From: Aureitalea sp. L0-47
Lineage (GTDB): Bacteria > Bacteroidota > Bacteroidia > Flavobacteriales > Flavobacteriaceae
Length of the DNA stretch: 64,000 bases
Assembly: GCF_026126405.1 (NCBI RefSeq)
Contig: NZ_JAFMTQ010000013.1
Coordinates: 1-64,000, forward strand
Direction: 5' to 3'
Within the stretch, counting starts at the first letter, position 1. The number at the start of each line of letters is the position of its first letter. This document shows positions 17,474 through 26,493 of this stretch, piece by piece. The position numbers and the translations under genes were made by a program. The notes beneath the pieces were generated by a model. That model saw nothing but the letters and a program-made list of their open reading frames with translations. It had not been told where the DNA came from and made no database searches.

Positions 17474-18693
17474 AAGCTATTATAGACTTTAACCAGGCTT
17501 AGAACCCCCAAACCAATAGTGGCAAGCATAATTATCGAACCCAGAATATTCTGAAAGGTGCTATTACTATAAGCACCCAGTATATTCTTCCTGTTCATGA
17601 TCCATAAGAGAAATCCAGCAATCACTGGTAGTAACAAACCGTTTGCAACCTGGGCAAGACGAATGACTTCTATCGGACTAAACCCCAATGATGAAAAAAC
17701 GACACCTATTATGAGAATACTGATCCACACACTTCTGAACCTACCGGATCGAAACCCGGCTTTCCAGCCAAAGCATTCATTGGCAACATAAGCTGCCGCA
17801 AGAGGAGCTGTAATGGCCGAGGTGATACCTGCTGCAAACAAGCCAATACCTAAAAGATAGGTGGCATAGTCGCCATACAGTGGCTGCAGGGCTTTGGCAA
17901 GATCGGCAGCATTTGAAATATTGTCCTGTTCAATTGCGGCTGCACAAATTATAATTGCCAGGGAAACAATACCACCGAGAACGATCGAAATGTACGTATC
18001 CGTTCTGGCGGCACCCAGGTCTTCTTTACTCTTCCACTTTTCTTTTACCAGGGAAGCATGAAGGAACAAATTATATGGCACTACCGTGGTTCCGATGAGC
18101 GCCACTACGGTGAGCCAACTCTCTTCCGGAAAACGTGGAATGAATAAACCTTTTATTACTTCTGAAATTTTCGGACCCGTTAAGACGGCAGTTACCAGGA
18201 ATGAGATACTCATTACTAATACAAGCCCAATGAGAAATCGCTCGATCAATTTATAGTTTCCGAAGAACAAAAGTACAAATGCCACAATGCCAATAACCGG
18301 GCTCAGAGTATTAAATTGAAACTCTCCAATTATAACTACAGCATTTGGAATCAAAGTTGCGAGTCCGAGCACCCCCCCGCTTATATTCCCTGCTTCGTAT
18401 GCAGCGTTTCCTATTATTATGGCCGTTAGAATTAACCCAACAGCGAGTATCTTAAGTAAGGGATTCCGGATCTCCTGTTTCACGGTGCCTGCGAGTCCTG
18501 TATGATGAACAATTCCAAGGCGGGCAGCCATTTCCTGAAGCACTATGGTTGCTATAATGGAGAGCACCATTGCCCAAAGCAAGGTAAATCCGAATTGTAC
18601 ACCCGCAAGACTGCAAACAGTAACTGTACCCGGACCTATAAAAGCGGCGGCAACCAATGTGCCGGGTCCGATATTTTTTAAAAAGCGCTTCAC
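17470..18693 (-). CDS. NRAMP-superfamily transporter with altered metal-site motifs (YcsG-like)
   Basis: A 407-residue membrane protein of about eleven helices with the overall NRAMP pattern. In classical Mn/Fe NRAMP proteins helix 1 carries DPGN and helix 6 carries MPHN. Here the matching places read GPGT (residues 20-23) and VPYN (205-208), so the metal-coordinating Asp, Asn and Met are gone. Divalent metal transport is therefore doubtful. The gene is the first of a four-gene unit with pxpABC, and Bacillus subtilis has the comparable ycsG-ycsF-kipI-kipA arrangement. A role in bringing 5-oxoproline or a related compound into the cell is a reasonable inference. The start is GTG at 18693; no in-frame ATG is nearby. 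Confidence 0.8.
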   Translation of the reverse strand: MKRFLKNIGPGTLVAAAFIGPGTVTVCSLAGVQFGFTLLWAMVLSIIATIVLQEMAARLGIVHHTGLAGTVKQEIRNPLLKILAVGLILTAIIIGNAAYEAGNISGGVLGLATLIPNAVVIIGEFQFNTLSPVIGIVAFVLLFFGNYKLIERFLIGLVLVMSISFLVTAVLTGPKISEVIKGLFIPRFPEESWLTVVALIGTTVVPYNLFLHASLVKEKWKSKEDLGAARTDTYISIVLGGIVSLAIIICAAAIEQDNISNAADLAKALQPLYGDYATYLLGIGLFAAGITSAITAPLAAAYVANECFGWKAGFRSGRFRSVWISILIIGVVFSSLGFSPIEVIRLAQVANGLLLPVIAGFLLWIMNRKNILGAYSNSTFQNILGSIIMLATIGLGVLSLVKVYNSL

Positions 18694-18717
18694 AGGATAA
18701 AATGAAACCTGAAGTTA

Positions 18718-18749
18718 AACAAAAAAGGGATACCGAAACGGTATCCCTT
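18718..18749 (-). terminator. Rho-independent terminator after the M16 peptidase gene
   Basis: A perfect 11-bp stem (AAGGGATACCG, 18725-18735, with CGGTATCCCTT, 18739-18749) and a 3-base loop. On the minus strand it is followed by TTTTTTG. It lies 26 bases beyond the stop of the upstream peptidase gene and 32 bases before the transporter start, separating the two units. Confidence 0.85.
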
Positions 18750-18774
18750 ACTGATTTATTAGAGTGGAAGAATC

Positions 18775-21633
18775 TTATTGTGCTACTTCTTCAAGCTTCA
18801 CTTCTTCTCCCTCTTTATCCATTAACATTACTTCGTCGAAATCCATATCCTTGAACTGCACATACTGTGTAGCAGCATCTCCAACAACCAGGTAAGCCAT
18901 TTTCGATTCATCAAGATATTTATTCGCGAGCATTTTATGCTGATCTAAGGTCATATCACGGATCACTTTTTCTTCGCCGGAAATGTAATCGGCAGGTAGA
19001 TCGTACATGCTCATCTCCTGAAGCATTCCAAGCAAGGATCCCTGTGTTTCAAAGCGACGGGCATTGGACTTGATCAAAGCATTCTTCGTGAAATCCAGGT
19101 CTTCCTGGCTAATACCTTCTTTGTATTTCATGATCTCTTCCTTGAAGATCTTTACAGACTCTCCTGTTGTATTCGTACGAACAGAAGAAGACGCTGTAAA
19201 TGTTCCCGGGATCTTAGAACCACTGAACTGGGTACGCGCACCATAGGTGTATCCTTTTTCTTCACGAAGGATAAGGTTCACATTTCCACTAAACGAACCA
19301 CCCAATTTGTAATTCATTACCTCAACCGGGTAGAAATCCGGATCTGTTCTTGAAAGACCAACATAACCAATATTAATCACCGATTGCTTTGCATTCGGTA
19401 TATCAACGAAATAAAGTGATGCTTTATCACGGTCATTCTCTGCCGGATATTCAGGAATACTTACGTCTTTCGAAGCCCAGCTTTCTTCCAGCGAAGCCAG
19501 GTTCTTTAGCGCATTGTCCTTATTTATCTTTCCAACTACATGAAAAGTAGAGATCGATGGTGAGAAGTTGTTCTCATAGAACGTTTTCAGATCCTCCATG
19601 GTGATCGCTTCAACAGATTCCACAGTACCTGACGTTGGATAGGCGAAGATATGATCTTCTCCATACAGCAGTTTATTGTAAACTCTGTTTGCAACGGCGT
19701 TAGGGTTCGATTCGGAACGCTTGATATCATTAACAGTTTTAGTCTTTATCCGTGCAAACTCCTCCGCATCCCAACGAGGCTGAAGTAAAATCTCTTCAAT
19801 AAGCGCCATGGTTTTATCGAAATTTCTTACCAGGGTGTTACCGCGAATTACAATAGATTCTCGAGTCGTGTACATATTTATGCTAGCACCCAGCATCTCG
19901 ATCTCTTCTTCAAGTTCCTCCGGAGTTTTGTTGGCAGTTCCTTCCATCATGATGTCGGTCATAAGGTTAGCAACACCATTTTTAGTCATGTCGTCCATTA
20001 GGTGGCCTCCTTCCATCACCAGGCTGAAGTTAACAGTTGGGATCTCGTTCTGCTCAATTCCATATACTTCCATTCCATTTGCTAATTCTGCCGTCCACGA
20101 AGTAGGAATATTCAATTGTGGAGCCGGACCTTGCGCCGGTTCTGCAGACCTATCAAAAGCTGAAGGTGTTTTGGCAACTTCTTCTTCGGAATCGGTCACC
20201 GTCTTTTCAACGTTTTCTTTGATCTCTTCCTCCACTACCGGAGCCACCATAGAGTTGGCCGCAATTAGATCGGTTTGCCCCTTCGGAACAAAACTGGTCA
20301 TTACAAATGGTTTGTCTTTGATATATTCGTTATAGACTCGCATCACATCTTCCTTAGTGACCGCCTTGATATTATTGATATCTTTTTCAATGAATCCGGG
20401 GTCTCCGGTAAACACGTTGTACTGTGCCAATTGGAATGATTTCCCCAGCACACTGCTTATTCCATTGTAAAATGAAGTTTCAAGACCTGCCTTAATACGC
20501 TCGATGTCACGATCTGTAACACCCTCGGTTTCAAACATAGCAAATGCCTCTTGAATTCCAGCTTCAACGTCGTTCAGGTTCACACCTTCATTCCCGGTAA
20601 TGATAATATGGAACTCCCCGGCAATCTCTTGTGAATTGTTATATGCTATTGTCCGAGAGGTAAGCTCTTTGTCTTTTACTAACACTTTGTAAAGAGGAGC
20701 TTTTTTACCTCTGGAAACGATCTCAGCAAGAAAATCAAGAGCGTATGCGTCATCAGTATACTGCTGAACTGTTGGCCATACCATGTTCAACTGTGGTGCC
20801 GTGGCGAAATTATCTTCGTGATATAGACGTTTTGTTTCAGAAATAGTAACCGGTTGAGCTTCTAATTTCGGAACCTCCTGGCGTCTTTTGATCTCACCAA
20901 AGTACTTCTCGATAAGTGCCTTGGCATCTACCTCTTCGAAATCACCAGCAAGCACTAAGGTTGCGTTATTCGGACCGTAAAATCTATCGTAGAATTCTCT
21001 CACGTCGTCTACCGTTGCGCTCTGAAGATCTACGAGCTCCCCTATCACCTGCCAGTTGTAAGGATGGCCGTCGGGGTAGATATTTTTATCAAGCACCCAG
21101 TTTGTATGTCCGTAAGGACGGTTGTCCACTCTTTGTCTTTTTTCATTCTGAACTACTTCCTGCTGATTGTAGAAAGCAGATTCCGTAACCGTGTTAATAA
21201 GGTATCCCATACGATCACTTTCGAGCCAGAGTACCATTTCCAGAGCGTTCTTCGGAACGATCTCATAATAGATGGTTCCGTCCTTCCAGGTTCCACCATT
21301 CAGTGTACCCCCGGCATCCTGGATCTTTTTGAAAAATTGGTCCTGACCAACGTTTTCAGATTCCTGGAACAACATGTGTTCGAAAAGGTGGGCAAATCCA
21401 GTACGTCCTGTTTTTTCCCGGTTGGAACCCACACCGTATTGAATGGCCACCGAAACGATCGGGTCACTCTTGTCCTGGTGCAGGACTACATCCAGTCCGT
21501 TTTCCAATTCGTACTTGGTAAATTCGATTGATAAGTTTGCGCTGTCCTCTTTCGATTCTCCACCACAGGACGTGATGAGAACCAAAGTGAAGATCATGAT
21601 TGATGAAAATCTTAATAGCTTTTTTATACTCAT
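18775..21633 (-). CDS. M16-family zinc metallopeptidase, two-domain lipoprotein
   Basis: A 952-residue peptidase of the pitrilysin/insulinase type. The N-terminus has a lipoprotein signal with Cys23 (LITSC), so it is anchored in an envelope membrane facing the periplasm. The first M16 half holds the inverted zinc motif HLFEH (His82, Glu85, His86). The second half, from about residue 510, repeats the fold without an intact motif and begins after an acidic linker (about 465-500), as expected for a single-chain pair of active and inactive halves. It likely degrades peptides in the periplasm. Transcription ends at the strong hairpin 26 bases downstream. Some homologues are called protease 3-like or PqqL-like. 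Confidence 0.92.
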   Translation of the reverse strand: MSIKKLLRFSSIMIFTLVLITSCGGESKEDSANLSIEFTKYELENGLDVVLHQDKSDPIVSVAIQYGVGSNREKTGRTGFAHLFEHMLFQESENVGQDQFFKKIQDAGGTLNGGTWKDGTIYYEIVPKNALEMVLWLESDRMGYLINTVTESAFYNQQEVVQNEKRQRVDNRPYGHTNWVLDKNIYPDGHPYNWQVIGELVDLQSATVDDVREFYDRFYGPNNATLVLAGDFEEVDAKALIEKYFGEIKRRQEVPKLEAQPVTISETKRLYHEDNFATAPQLNMVWPTVQQYTDDAYALDFLAEIVSRGKKAPLYKVLVKDKELTSRTIAYNNSQEIAGEFHIIITGNEGVNLNDVEAGIQEAFAMFETEGVTDRDIERIKAGLETSFYNGISSVLGKSFQLAQYNVFTGDPGFIEKDINNIKAVTKEDVMRVYNEYIKDKPFVMTSFVPKGQTDLIAANSMVAPVVEEEIKENVEKTVTDSEEEVAKTPSAFDRSAEPAQGPAPQLNIPTSWTAELANGMEVYGIEQNEIPTVNFSLVMEGGHLMDDMTKNGVANLMTDIMMEGTANKTPEELEEEIEMLGASINMYTTRESIVIRGNTLVRNFDKTMALIEEILLQPRWDAEEFARIKTKTVNDIKRSESNPNAVANRVYNKLLYGEDHIFAYPTSGTVESVEAITMEDLKTFYENNFSPSISTFHVVGKINKDNALKNLASLEESWASKDVSIPEYPAENDRDKASLYFVDIPNAKQSVINIGYVGLSRTDPDFYPVEVMNYKLGGSFSGNVNLILREEKGYTYGARTQFSGSKIPGTFTASSSVRTNTTGESVKIFKEEIMKYKEGISQEDLDFTKNALIKSNARRFETQGSLLGMLQEMSMYDLPADYISGEEKVIRDMTLDQHKMLANKYLDESKMAYLVVGDAATQYVQFKDMDFDEVMLMDKEGEEVKLEEVAQ

Positions 21634-21830
21634 TTTTCTGATTGTTTATACAATCCATAAAGATACGACCGGGGAATTTGTTCGTATCTAAAAAAGTGTT
21701 AAATCAATTCAATGGATGGAAACACCTGTAATGTAGGAATAATCTTAGCTGATGAAAATCATATTTTATTTCTTCTGAAATCTACAAATTGCTTAGTCAA
21801 ATTTCCTGACGTTCAGGAGAAAACTAAACT

Positions 21831-23696
21831 ATGGGCGAGCAAAAAGTTAATCGTTCGTTGACAGAAGAAAGGAAGGCCGTATTTATCAAACATCTTCTGG
21901 ACGATGTTAAGGCGCTCGAGATCATGCTCGAGAACGACCAAATTGAAAAAGGCATCACGCGAATTGGTGCCGAACAGGAATTTTGCCTGATTACCAAGGA
22001 CTGGCGCCCTGCGACCAATAACCAGGAGATCCTGGCCGCCATAAACGATCCTCACTTCACTACCGAATTGGCCCGGTATAACCTCGAAATCAATCTTGAT
22101 CCATTCGAACTCAAGGATGATTGCTTCAGCAAGGTGGAAAACCAGCTGCGTAGCTTGTTGAACAAGGCTACTGATGTTTCAGAAAAACACAACAGCAAAG
22201 TGGTTCTAACAGGGATCTTACCTACGATTTCAAAAACCCACCTGTCATTAGACTACATTACCCCTAACCCACGCTATTATGCGCTTAATGATATGCTGAT
22301 GGGTTTGAGACGATCGAATTTTCAACTTCACCTTCAAGGTGTGGATGAACTTAGTATAGCACATGACTCGGTTTTATTCGAGGCTTGTAATACCAGTTTC
22401 CAGTTGCACCTGCAAATTGATCCCGAAGATTTTATTTCGAGTTTTAACTGGTCTCAGGCTATTGCAGGACCGGTGCTCAGTATATGTTGTAATTCACCGC
22501 TTCTAATGGGTAGAGAACTCTGGAATGAAACACGCGTTGCACTCTTCCGTCAAAGTATAGACACAAGGCACATATCGGAAGCGTTGAAGGATCAGGAACC
22601 ACGCGTTGCCTTCGGAAGTAACTGGGCTACAGGAACCGCAGCCAGTATTTACAAGGAGAATATTTCAAAATACAAGATCATACTTTCCAGAGAACTTGAT
22701 GAGAATTCGCTGGATATCCTAGAAAAGGGAGAAATACCCAAGCTCAAGGCGTTGAATCTTCACAGCGGAACTATTTATCCCTGGAACCGCGCTTGTTACG
22801 GCGTGGGCAACGGCAAACCTCATTTAAGAATTGAAAACAGATACATCCCATCTGGCCCGTCATTAATTGATGAGCTGGCGAATTTTGCATTCTGGGTAGG
22901 CATTATGCGCGGTAGGCCGAAGCATTTCGACGACATGGCTAAGATCATGGACTTCAGGGAAGCTAAGTCTAATTTTGTTAAGGCAGCGAGAAACGGAAGG
23001 GATGCGGTAATGTGTTGGGAAGGAAAAAAGTATTCAGCAAAAAAACTGATCAGAAAAGTATTTCTACCCATTGCCTATGACGGACTTCGTAAGGAAGGAG
23101 TTGCCGAAGAAGATATTAAACGATTGCTGAATGTGATAGAGACACGGCTGAAAGGGAACACCGGGGCATCCTGGATGATCTCTAATTACCGCGATCTCAT
23201 CAAGGTTGTAAAGAAAGATAAAGCACTTCGTATTATCACAAAATATACCTACCTTAACCAGATCAAAGGAATCCCTATTCACGAGTGGGAAGATGCTGAT
23301 AAGACCGATGCTCTTTCCGAATCATCATTCTGGGTAGGTCATATTATGTCCACCGCCTTATTCACGGTTAAACGCACCGATCTGGCTAGCCTTGCTACCA
23401 GCATTATGGAATGGAACAACATTCATCATGTTCCCGTTGAAGACGATGAAGGCAAACTGTGCGGATTGTTAACATGGACACATGCGAACAAATACAGTAA
23501 GGAAACAGATGAGAAAGGGTATATGGTTCAGGATATAATGGAAGAAAATGTGATCACGGCAGAATCCACAACCACTATAAAAGAGGCAATCAACATTATG
23601 AAAGAAAAGGAAATCGGTTGTCTGCCGGTACTTCAGAACGACGAACTAATCGGAATCGTAACTGCTTATGATGTGAAACCATATGACCGCGATTAG
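21831..23696 (+). CDS. Glutamate-cysteine ligase-like (GCS2-type) protein fused to CBS domains
   Basis: A 621-residue fusion. Residues about 1-470 look like a carboxylate-amine ligase of the GCS2 type: GAEQEFCLI near residue 46, NLEINLDPF near 86, and QLHLQIDPEDF with PRVAFGSNWATG further on. The C-terminal 118 residues form a CBS pair (from HIMSTALFTV at 504, second repeat from MVQDIMEENVITAEST), which commonly binds adenine nucleotides. Known GCS2 enzymes ligate a carboxylate to an amine, but the substrate here is unknown and it should not be called gshA. The next gene, an aspartoacylase-like amidohydrolase, overlaps by 14 bases, hinting at making and breaking the same amide bond. Confidence 0.8.
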   Translation: MGEQKVNRSLTEERKAVFIKHLLDDVKALEIMLENDQIEKGITRIGAEQEFCLITKDWRPATNNQEILAAINDPHFTTELARYNLEINLDPFELKDDCFSKVENQLRSLLNKATDVSEKHNSKVVLTGILPTISKTHLSLDYITPNPRYYALNDMLMGLRRSNFQLHLQGVDELSIAHDSVLFEACNTSFQLHLQIDPEDFISSFNWSQAIAGPVLSICCNSPLLMGRELWNETRVALFRQSIDTRHISEALKDQEPRVAFGSNWATGTAASIYKENISKYKIILSRELDENSLDILEKGEIPKLKALNLHSGTIYPWNRACYGVGNGKPHLRIENRYIPSGPSLIDELANFAFWVGIMRGRPKHFDDMAKIMDFREAKSNFVKAARNGRDAVMCWEGKKYSAKKLIRKVFLPIAYDGLRKEGVAEEDIKRLLNVIETRLKGNTGASWMISNYRDLIKVVKKDKALRIITKYTYLNQIKGIPIHEWEDADKTDALSESSFWVGHIMSTALFTVKRTDLASLATSIMEWNNIHHVPVEDDEGKLCGLLTWTHANKYSKETDEKGYMVQDIMEENVITAESTTTIKEAINIMKEKEIGCLPVLQNDELIGIVTAYDVKPYDRD

Positions 23697-24891
23697 AATA
23701 CACAGTAAACCTCTTAATAAAACCATAGAAGTGAACCGACTGATCGGTTCTCACAAAGGAAATCCTAACGGCCCCACCCTCATCTTTACAGGAGGAATTC
23801 ATGGTAACGAACCTGCGGGAGTGTTTGCTTTGAAGTCGGTACTGGAGGAACTAAAACAACTAAACCCCGAATTTAACGGTAATCTTTACGCAATTAGCGG
23901 AAATCTCAGTGCACTGGAAAAAGGGGTTCGCTACAACAAAGCGGATCTCAACAGGATGTGGACCAAAGAAAAGCTGGCTGGCCTGGAAGATGATAAGGTG
24001 ATTTCATTTAATGATGAATTGGTTCAACAGAAGGAGATCTTCGATATTATGCAGGATATCCTCTCAAAGGAAAAAGGGCCGTATTACTTCTTCGACCTGC
24101 ACACCACAAGTGGGGAAACGGCTCCTTTTATTACGGTAAACGACAGTTTGATAAACCGCAAGTTTACCAGCTTGTATCCCGTTCCTCTCATCCTAGGTAT
24201 AGAAGAATTCCTGGACGGTCCCTTACTAAGTTATATTAACGAATTGGGTTATGTGGCCTTTGGCTTTGAAGGCGGACAGCACGATTCACCAAAATCGATA
24301 GAGTATTGCAGGTCATTTATCTATCTCACACTTTCATTCACAGGTTGTCTCTCCCCGGAAGACGCCAATGAGGCCGAGCATTTAATAAGCCTGAAGAAGG
24401 TGATGAATTTCAGAAATAAATTCTTCGAGATTATTTATCGTGAAGAAATAGAGCCGGACGATAAATTTATCATCTGTGACGGCTACCTGAACTTTCAAAA
24501 AGTACCCAAGGGAACTATAATCGCTATTAATAATGGTAAACAACTGGAAACTCCTTACCGAGGTTACATTTTCATGCCTTTGTACCAGGGTAAAGGGAAT
24601 GATGGGTTTTTTATCATTCGCAAAACACCAGTGTTTTTCCTGAAGTTATCTGCCTTTCTGCGCAAGATCTCATTTGATCGCTTATTGGTCGCACTTCCCG
24701 GGGTTAACTGGCGCTCAGAAACCAGGGAAGAACTGGTAGTCGACTTAAAAATTGCACGATTCTTTACCCGGAAGTTCTTCCACCTTATGGGTTATCGCAG
24801 CAAACAAAAGGATTCCACTCATTTGAAACTTAAGAACCGTGAGGCTGTTTCAAAGGGAGAAGACTATAAAAATGCGCCCTGGAACAAATAA
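23683..24891 (+). CDS. Succinylglutamate desuccinylase/aspartoacylase-family zinc hydrolase
   Basis: A 402-residue M14-like metallohydrolase. Zinc ligands are visible in GGIHGNEPAG (His40, Glu43) and in FFDLHTTSG (His140), and FGFEGGQHD near residue 199 fits the catalytic glutamate region. The C-terminal extension after about residue 260 is typical of the longer AstE-like proteins. It should cleave an N-acyl amide, but the substrate is not arginine-pathway succinylglutamate by context, since no other ast gene is near. The start ATG lies inside the 3' end of the GCS2-CBS gene, so both are made from one transcript. Confidence 0.85.
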   Translation: MTAIRIHSKPLNKTIEVNRLIGSHKGNPNGPTLIFTGGIHGNEPAGVFALKSVLEELKQLNPEFNGNLYAISGNLSALEKGVRYNKADLNRMWTKEKLAGLEDDKVISFNDELVQQKEIFDIMQDILSKEKGPYYFFDLHTTSGETAPFITVNDSLINRKFTSLYPVPLILGIEEFLDGPLLSYINELGYVAFGFEGGQHDSPKSIEYCRSFIYLTLSFTGCLSPEDANEAEHLISLKKVMNFRNKFFEIIYREEIEPDDKFIICDGYLNFQKVPKGTIIAINNGKQLETPYRGYIFMPLYQGKGNDGFFIIRKTPVFFLKLSAFLRKISFDRLLVALPGVNWRSETREELVVDLKIARFFTRKFFHLMGYRSKQKDSTHLKLKNREAVSKGEDYKNAPWNK

Positions 24892-24940
24892 GATTTTGTC
24901 CAAGACGCAAAATAATTTCAACCTGGTTTAAAGGCAAATA

Positions 24941-25744
24941 CTATTTAACGATGATAGGCTTACTAGTTGTCCCGTAAGTCGTTTCAAGTTTTACGATATA
25001 GGTTCCGGCATCCATAATCACCGGAACCGAAATACGATCACTGTCAAAAGAGTTCTCATAAACACGTTTTCCTAAAATATCGAAGATAGTAAGTGAAGCA
25101 GGAACAGCTTCAGGAAGCGCAATGGAGAGGATGCCTTGTGAGGATACAGGATTTGGAGCTATAACAATAGAGTCCATAAATATTGCCTCTTCAATAGCCA
25201 AAACACTACACTCCATAGGCGTTGGATCTACACCAGTGGGTAGCGCATTCTCAAAAGTTGAAACTCCGGCAATAGGCCAAATATCCAAAACGATGATCTC
25301 GTTGTCGGGATTAATAACGCAATACGTAGGGTAGGCAACAATTCCGAAATCATCATCAACGGCTCCCGCACCTCCATCGGCCGAAACGGCAGGCGCATGG
25401 TTAAATGGTCCGCCATAGGTTTGCTCAAAGAGAATTACCTGCTGATCGTTGTCGGTCCCATTATTTACGGACAAACAATATATATCCCCTTCGTTACAGC
25501 CGTATTTATCATGAAATTCGTTGAAGATGGGGGTTGTAGTCTGACACGGAGGGCAGGTATCAAAAAAGAAATCTAAAAAAACGTATTTACCTTCCGCGGT
25601 AATACTGTAAAGATTATGAATGTTCCCATCAGTATCAGTAAGTGTGAAATCGTTCACAACATCTCCAACATTGTAGTTGTTTACCTGGGAAAAGCTAAGC
25701 GAACTTATTATCAAAGCTGCAATCAGTAATGTAATTTTCTTCAT
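24941..25744 (-). CDS. Secreted thioredoxin-like protein with type IX sorting domain
   Basis: A 267-residue protein in three parts. Residues 1-20 are a signal peptide. Residues about 25-180 are a TlpA/AhpC-like thioredoxin fold with the redox pair CPPC (Cys64, Cys67) in FFDTCPPCQTTTP. Residues about 190-267 are a C-terminal domain of the type IX secretion kind, with APNPVSSQG, FDILGKRVY and the final GTYIVKLETTYGTTSKPIIV pattern. The protein should therefore cross the outer membrane and stay at the cell surface or be released. Redox-active thioredoxins sent to the outside are unusual; the target may be exported cysteine-rich proteins. It converges with the aspartoacylase-like gene, 49 bases apart. 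Confidence 0.88.
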   Translation of the reverse strand: MKKITLLIAALIISSLSFSQVNNYNVGDVVNDFTLTDTDGNIHNLYSITAEGKYVFLDFFFDTCPPCQTTTPIFNEFHDKYGCNEGDIYCLSVNNGTDNDQQVILFEQTYGGPFNHAPAVSADGGAGAVDDDFGIVAYPTYCVINPDNEIIVLDIWPIAGVSTFENALPTGVDPTPMECSVLAIEEAIFMDSIVIAPNPVSSQGILSIALPEAVPASLTIFDILGKRVYENSFDSDRISVPVIMDAGTYIVKLETTYGTTSKPIIVK

Positions 25745-25866
25745 ATTTAACTCTTATAATCGATTAGAAATGTAAAAGAACAGTTTTTTGGTCTAAAACT
25801 CAAATTACCAATAGGGTGTTTAAATAAACGGCGATGATAAAGACGCGTTTTGCAATCAAAAAATTA

Positions 25867-25922
25867 CCCCTTCCGACTTCAATACTATTGAAGTCACCTT
25901 CCCCTTTCATGGGAAGGAACCA
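25867..25922. repeat. Hairpin-bearing repeat, copy A, flanking the DUF559 gene
   Basis: About 56 bases closely matching 26421-26480 in the same orientation. It contains two hairpins: GACTTCAATA/TATTGAAGTC (25875-25895) and CCTTCCC/GGGAAGG (25897-25917). The other copy has a 6-base insertion in the first loop and one base fewer in the second. Confidence 0.75.
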
Positions 25923-25987
25923 CCTGTTCTTATAAATTGATATTCGCTTCATAATTCATGAATTGCAGATCGTTCTTAAATCCAATG

Positions 25988-26344
25988 CTATTCGCCAAAC
26001 TCAGCTTGAATTTGTGCCAGAACAGATGGCAAAAGATCAAATACTATTTTATTTTCGAATCGAATTACTTTGAATCCCTTATCCTCGAGAATTTTAGTTC
26101 GCCATTTATCATATTCCTCACCATTTGGAGTAAAATGACCTTGACCATCCAATTCAATTATTAGTTTTTCACTGGCGCAGTAGAAGTCTACAATGAAATT
26201 AAGTATACTATGTTGTCTGCGAAACTTCCTACCACAAAGCTGTTTACTTTTTAAGTAGTGCCACAAATATGCCTCAGCAGGTGTGAGATTACTTCTTATT
26301 TCCTTTCTTCTAGACCTTAAATATCTTCTGTTATGCGTTTTCAT
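25988..26344 (-). CDS. DUF559 protein, probable PD-(D/E)XK-type nuclease
   Basis: A 118-residue protein of the DUF559 family, related to very short patch repair (Vsr-like) endonucleases. The N-terminus RRKEIRSNLTPAEAYLWHYL is typical, and FIVDFYCASEKLIIELDGQG holds the likely catalytic Asp and Glu of the nuclease core. The helical C-terminus ends QIQAEFGE. Function is not established for the family. The gene sits between two near-identical direct repeats and next to a further hairpin element, with no other gene in the interval, so it looks like a small self-contained cassette. It is not part of the comM or thioredoxin units. Confidence 0.85.
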   Translation of the reverse strand: MKTHNRRYLRSRRKEIRSNLTPAEAYLWHYLKSKQLCGRKFRRQHSILNFIVDFYCASEKLIIELDGQGHFTPNGEEYDKWRTKILEDKGFKVIRFENKIVFDLLPSVLAQIQAEFGE

Positions 26345-26362
26345 TATTTTTTATAATCTGCT

Positions 26363-26406
26363 CCTCTCCTTTCAAGGGAGAGGTGTCAGAATCAAAAGAT
26401 TCTGAC
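26363..26406. repeat. Twin-hairpin element upstream of the DUF559 gene
   Basis: Two adjacent stem-loops: CCTCTCC/GGAGAGG (26363-26383) and GTCAGAATC/GATTCTGAC around AAAA (26385-26406). It lies between the DUF559 start codon and repeat copy B. It may be part of the same dispersed element. Confidence 0.65.
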
Positions 26407-26420
26407 GGAGAGGGTTCCAA

Positions 26421-26480
26421 CCCCTTCCGACTTCAATAGCTTTACTATTGAAGCAACCTTCCCCTTGATGGGAAGGAGCC
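26421..26480. repeat. Hairpin-bearing repeat, copy B, flanking the DUF559 gene
   Basis: Direct-orientation match to 25867-25922, starting CCCCTTCCGACTTCAATA and ending GGGAAGGAGCC. With copy A it encloses a segment of roughly 500 bp that contains only the DUF559 gene and the twin-hairpin element. Confidence 0.75.
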
Positions 26481-26493
26481 TTTGTTAAACATA

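Noticed and set aside
17470-18693. Manganese transporter MntH
   Set aside because: The DPGN and MPHN metal motifs are replaced by GPGT and VPYN, and the gene belongs to the pxpABC operon.
19808-20335. 175-codon plus-strand frame inside the M16 peptidase gene
   Set aside because: Serine-rich hydrophobic translation is the usual artefact of the opposite strand of an acidic coding region.
21712-21858. Short plus-strand frame (48 codons) starting MDGNTC before the GCS2-CBS gene
   Set aside because: It runs into the next gene in another frame and has no promoter of its own or recognisable features.
21831-23696. Glutathione-synthesis gshA
   Set aside because: The GCS2-like part is fused to CBS domains and paired with a hydrolase; no gshB is adjacent, so a glutathione role cannot be supported.
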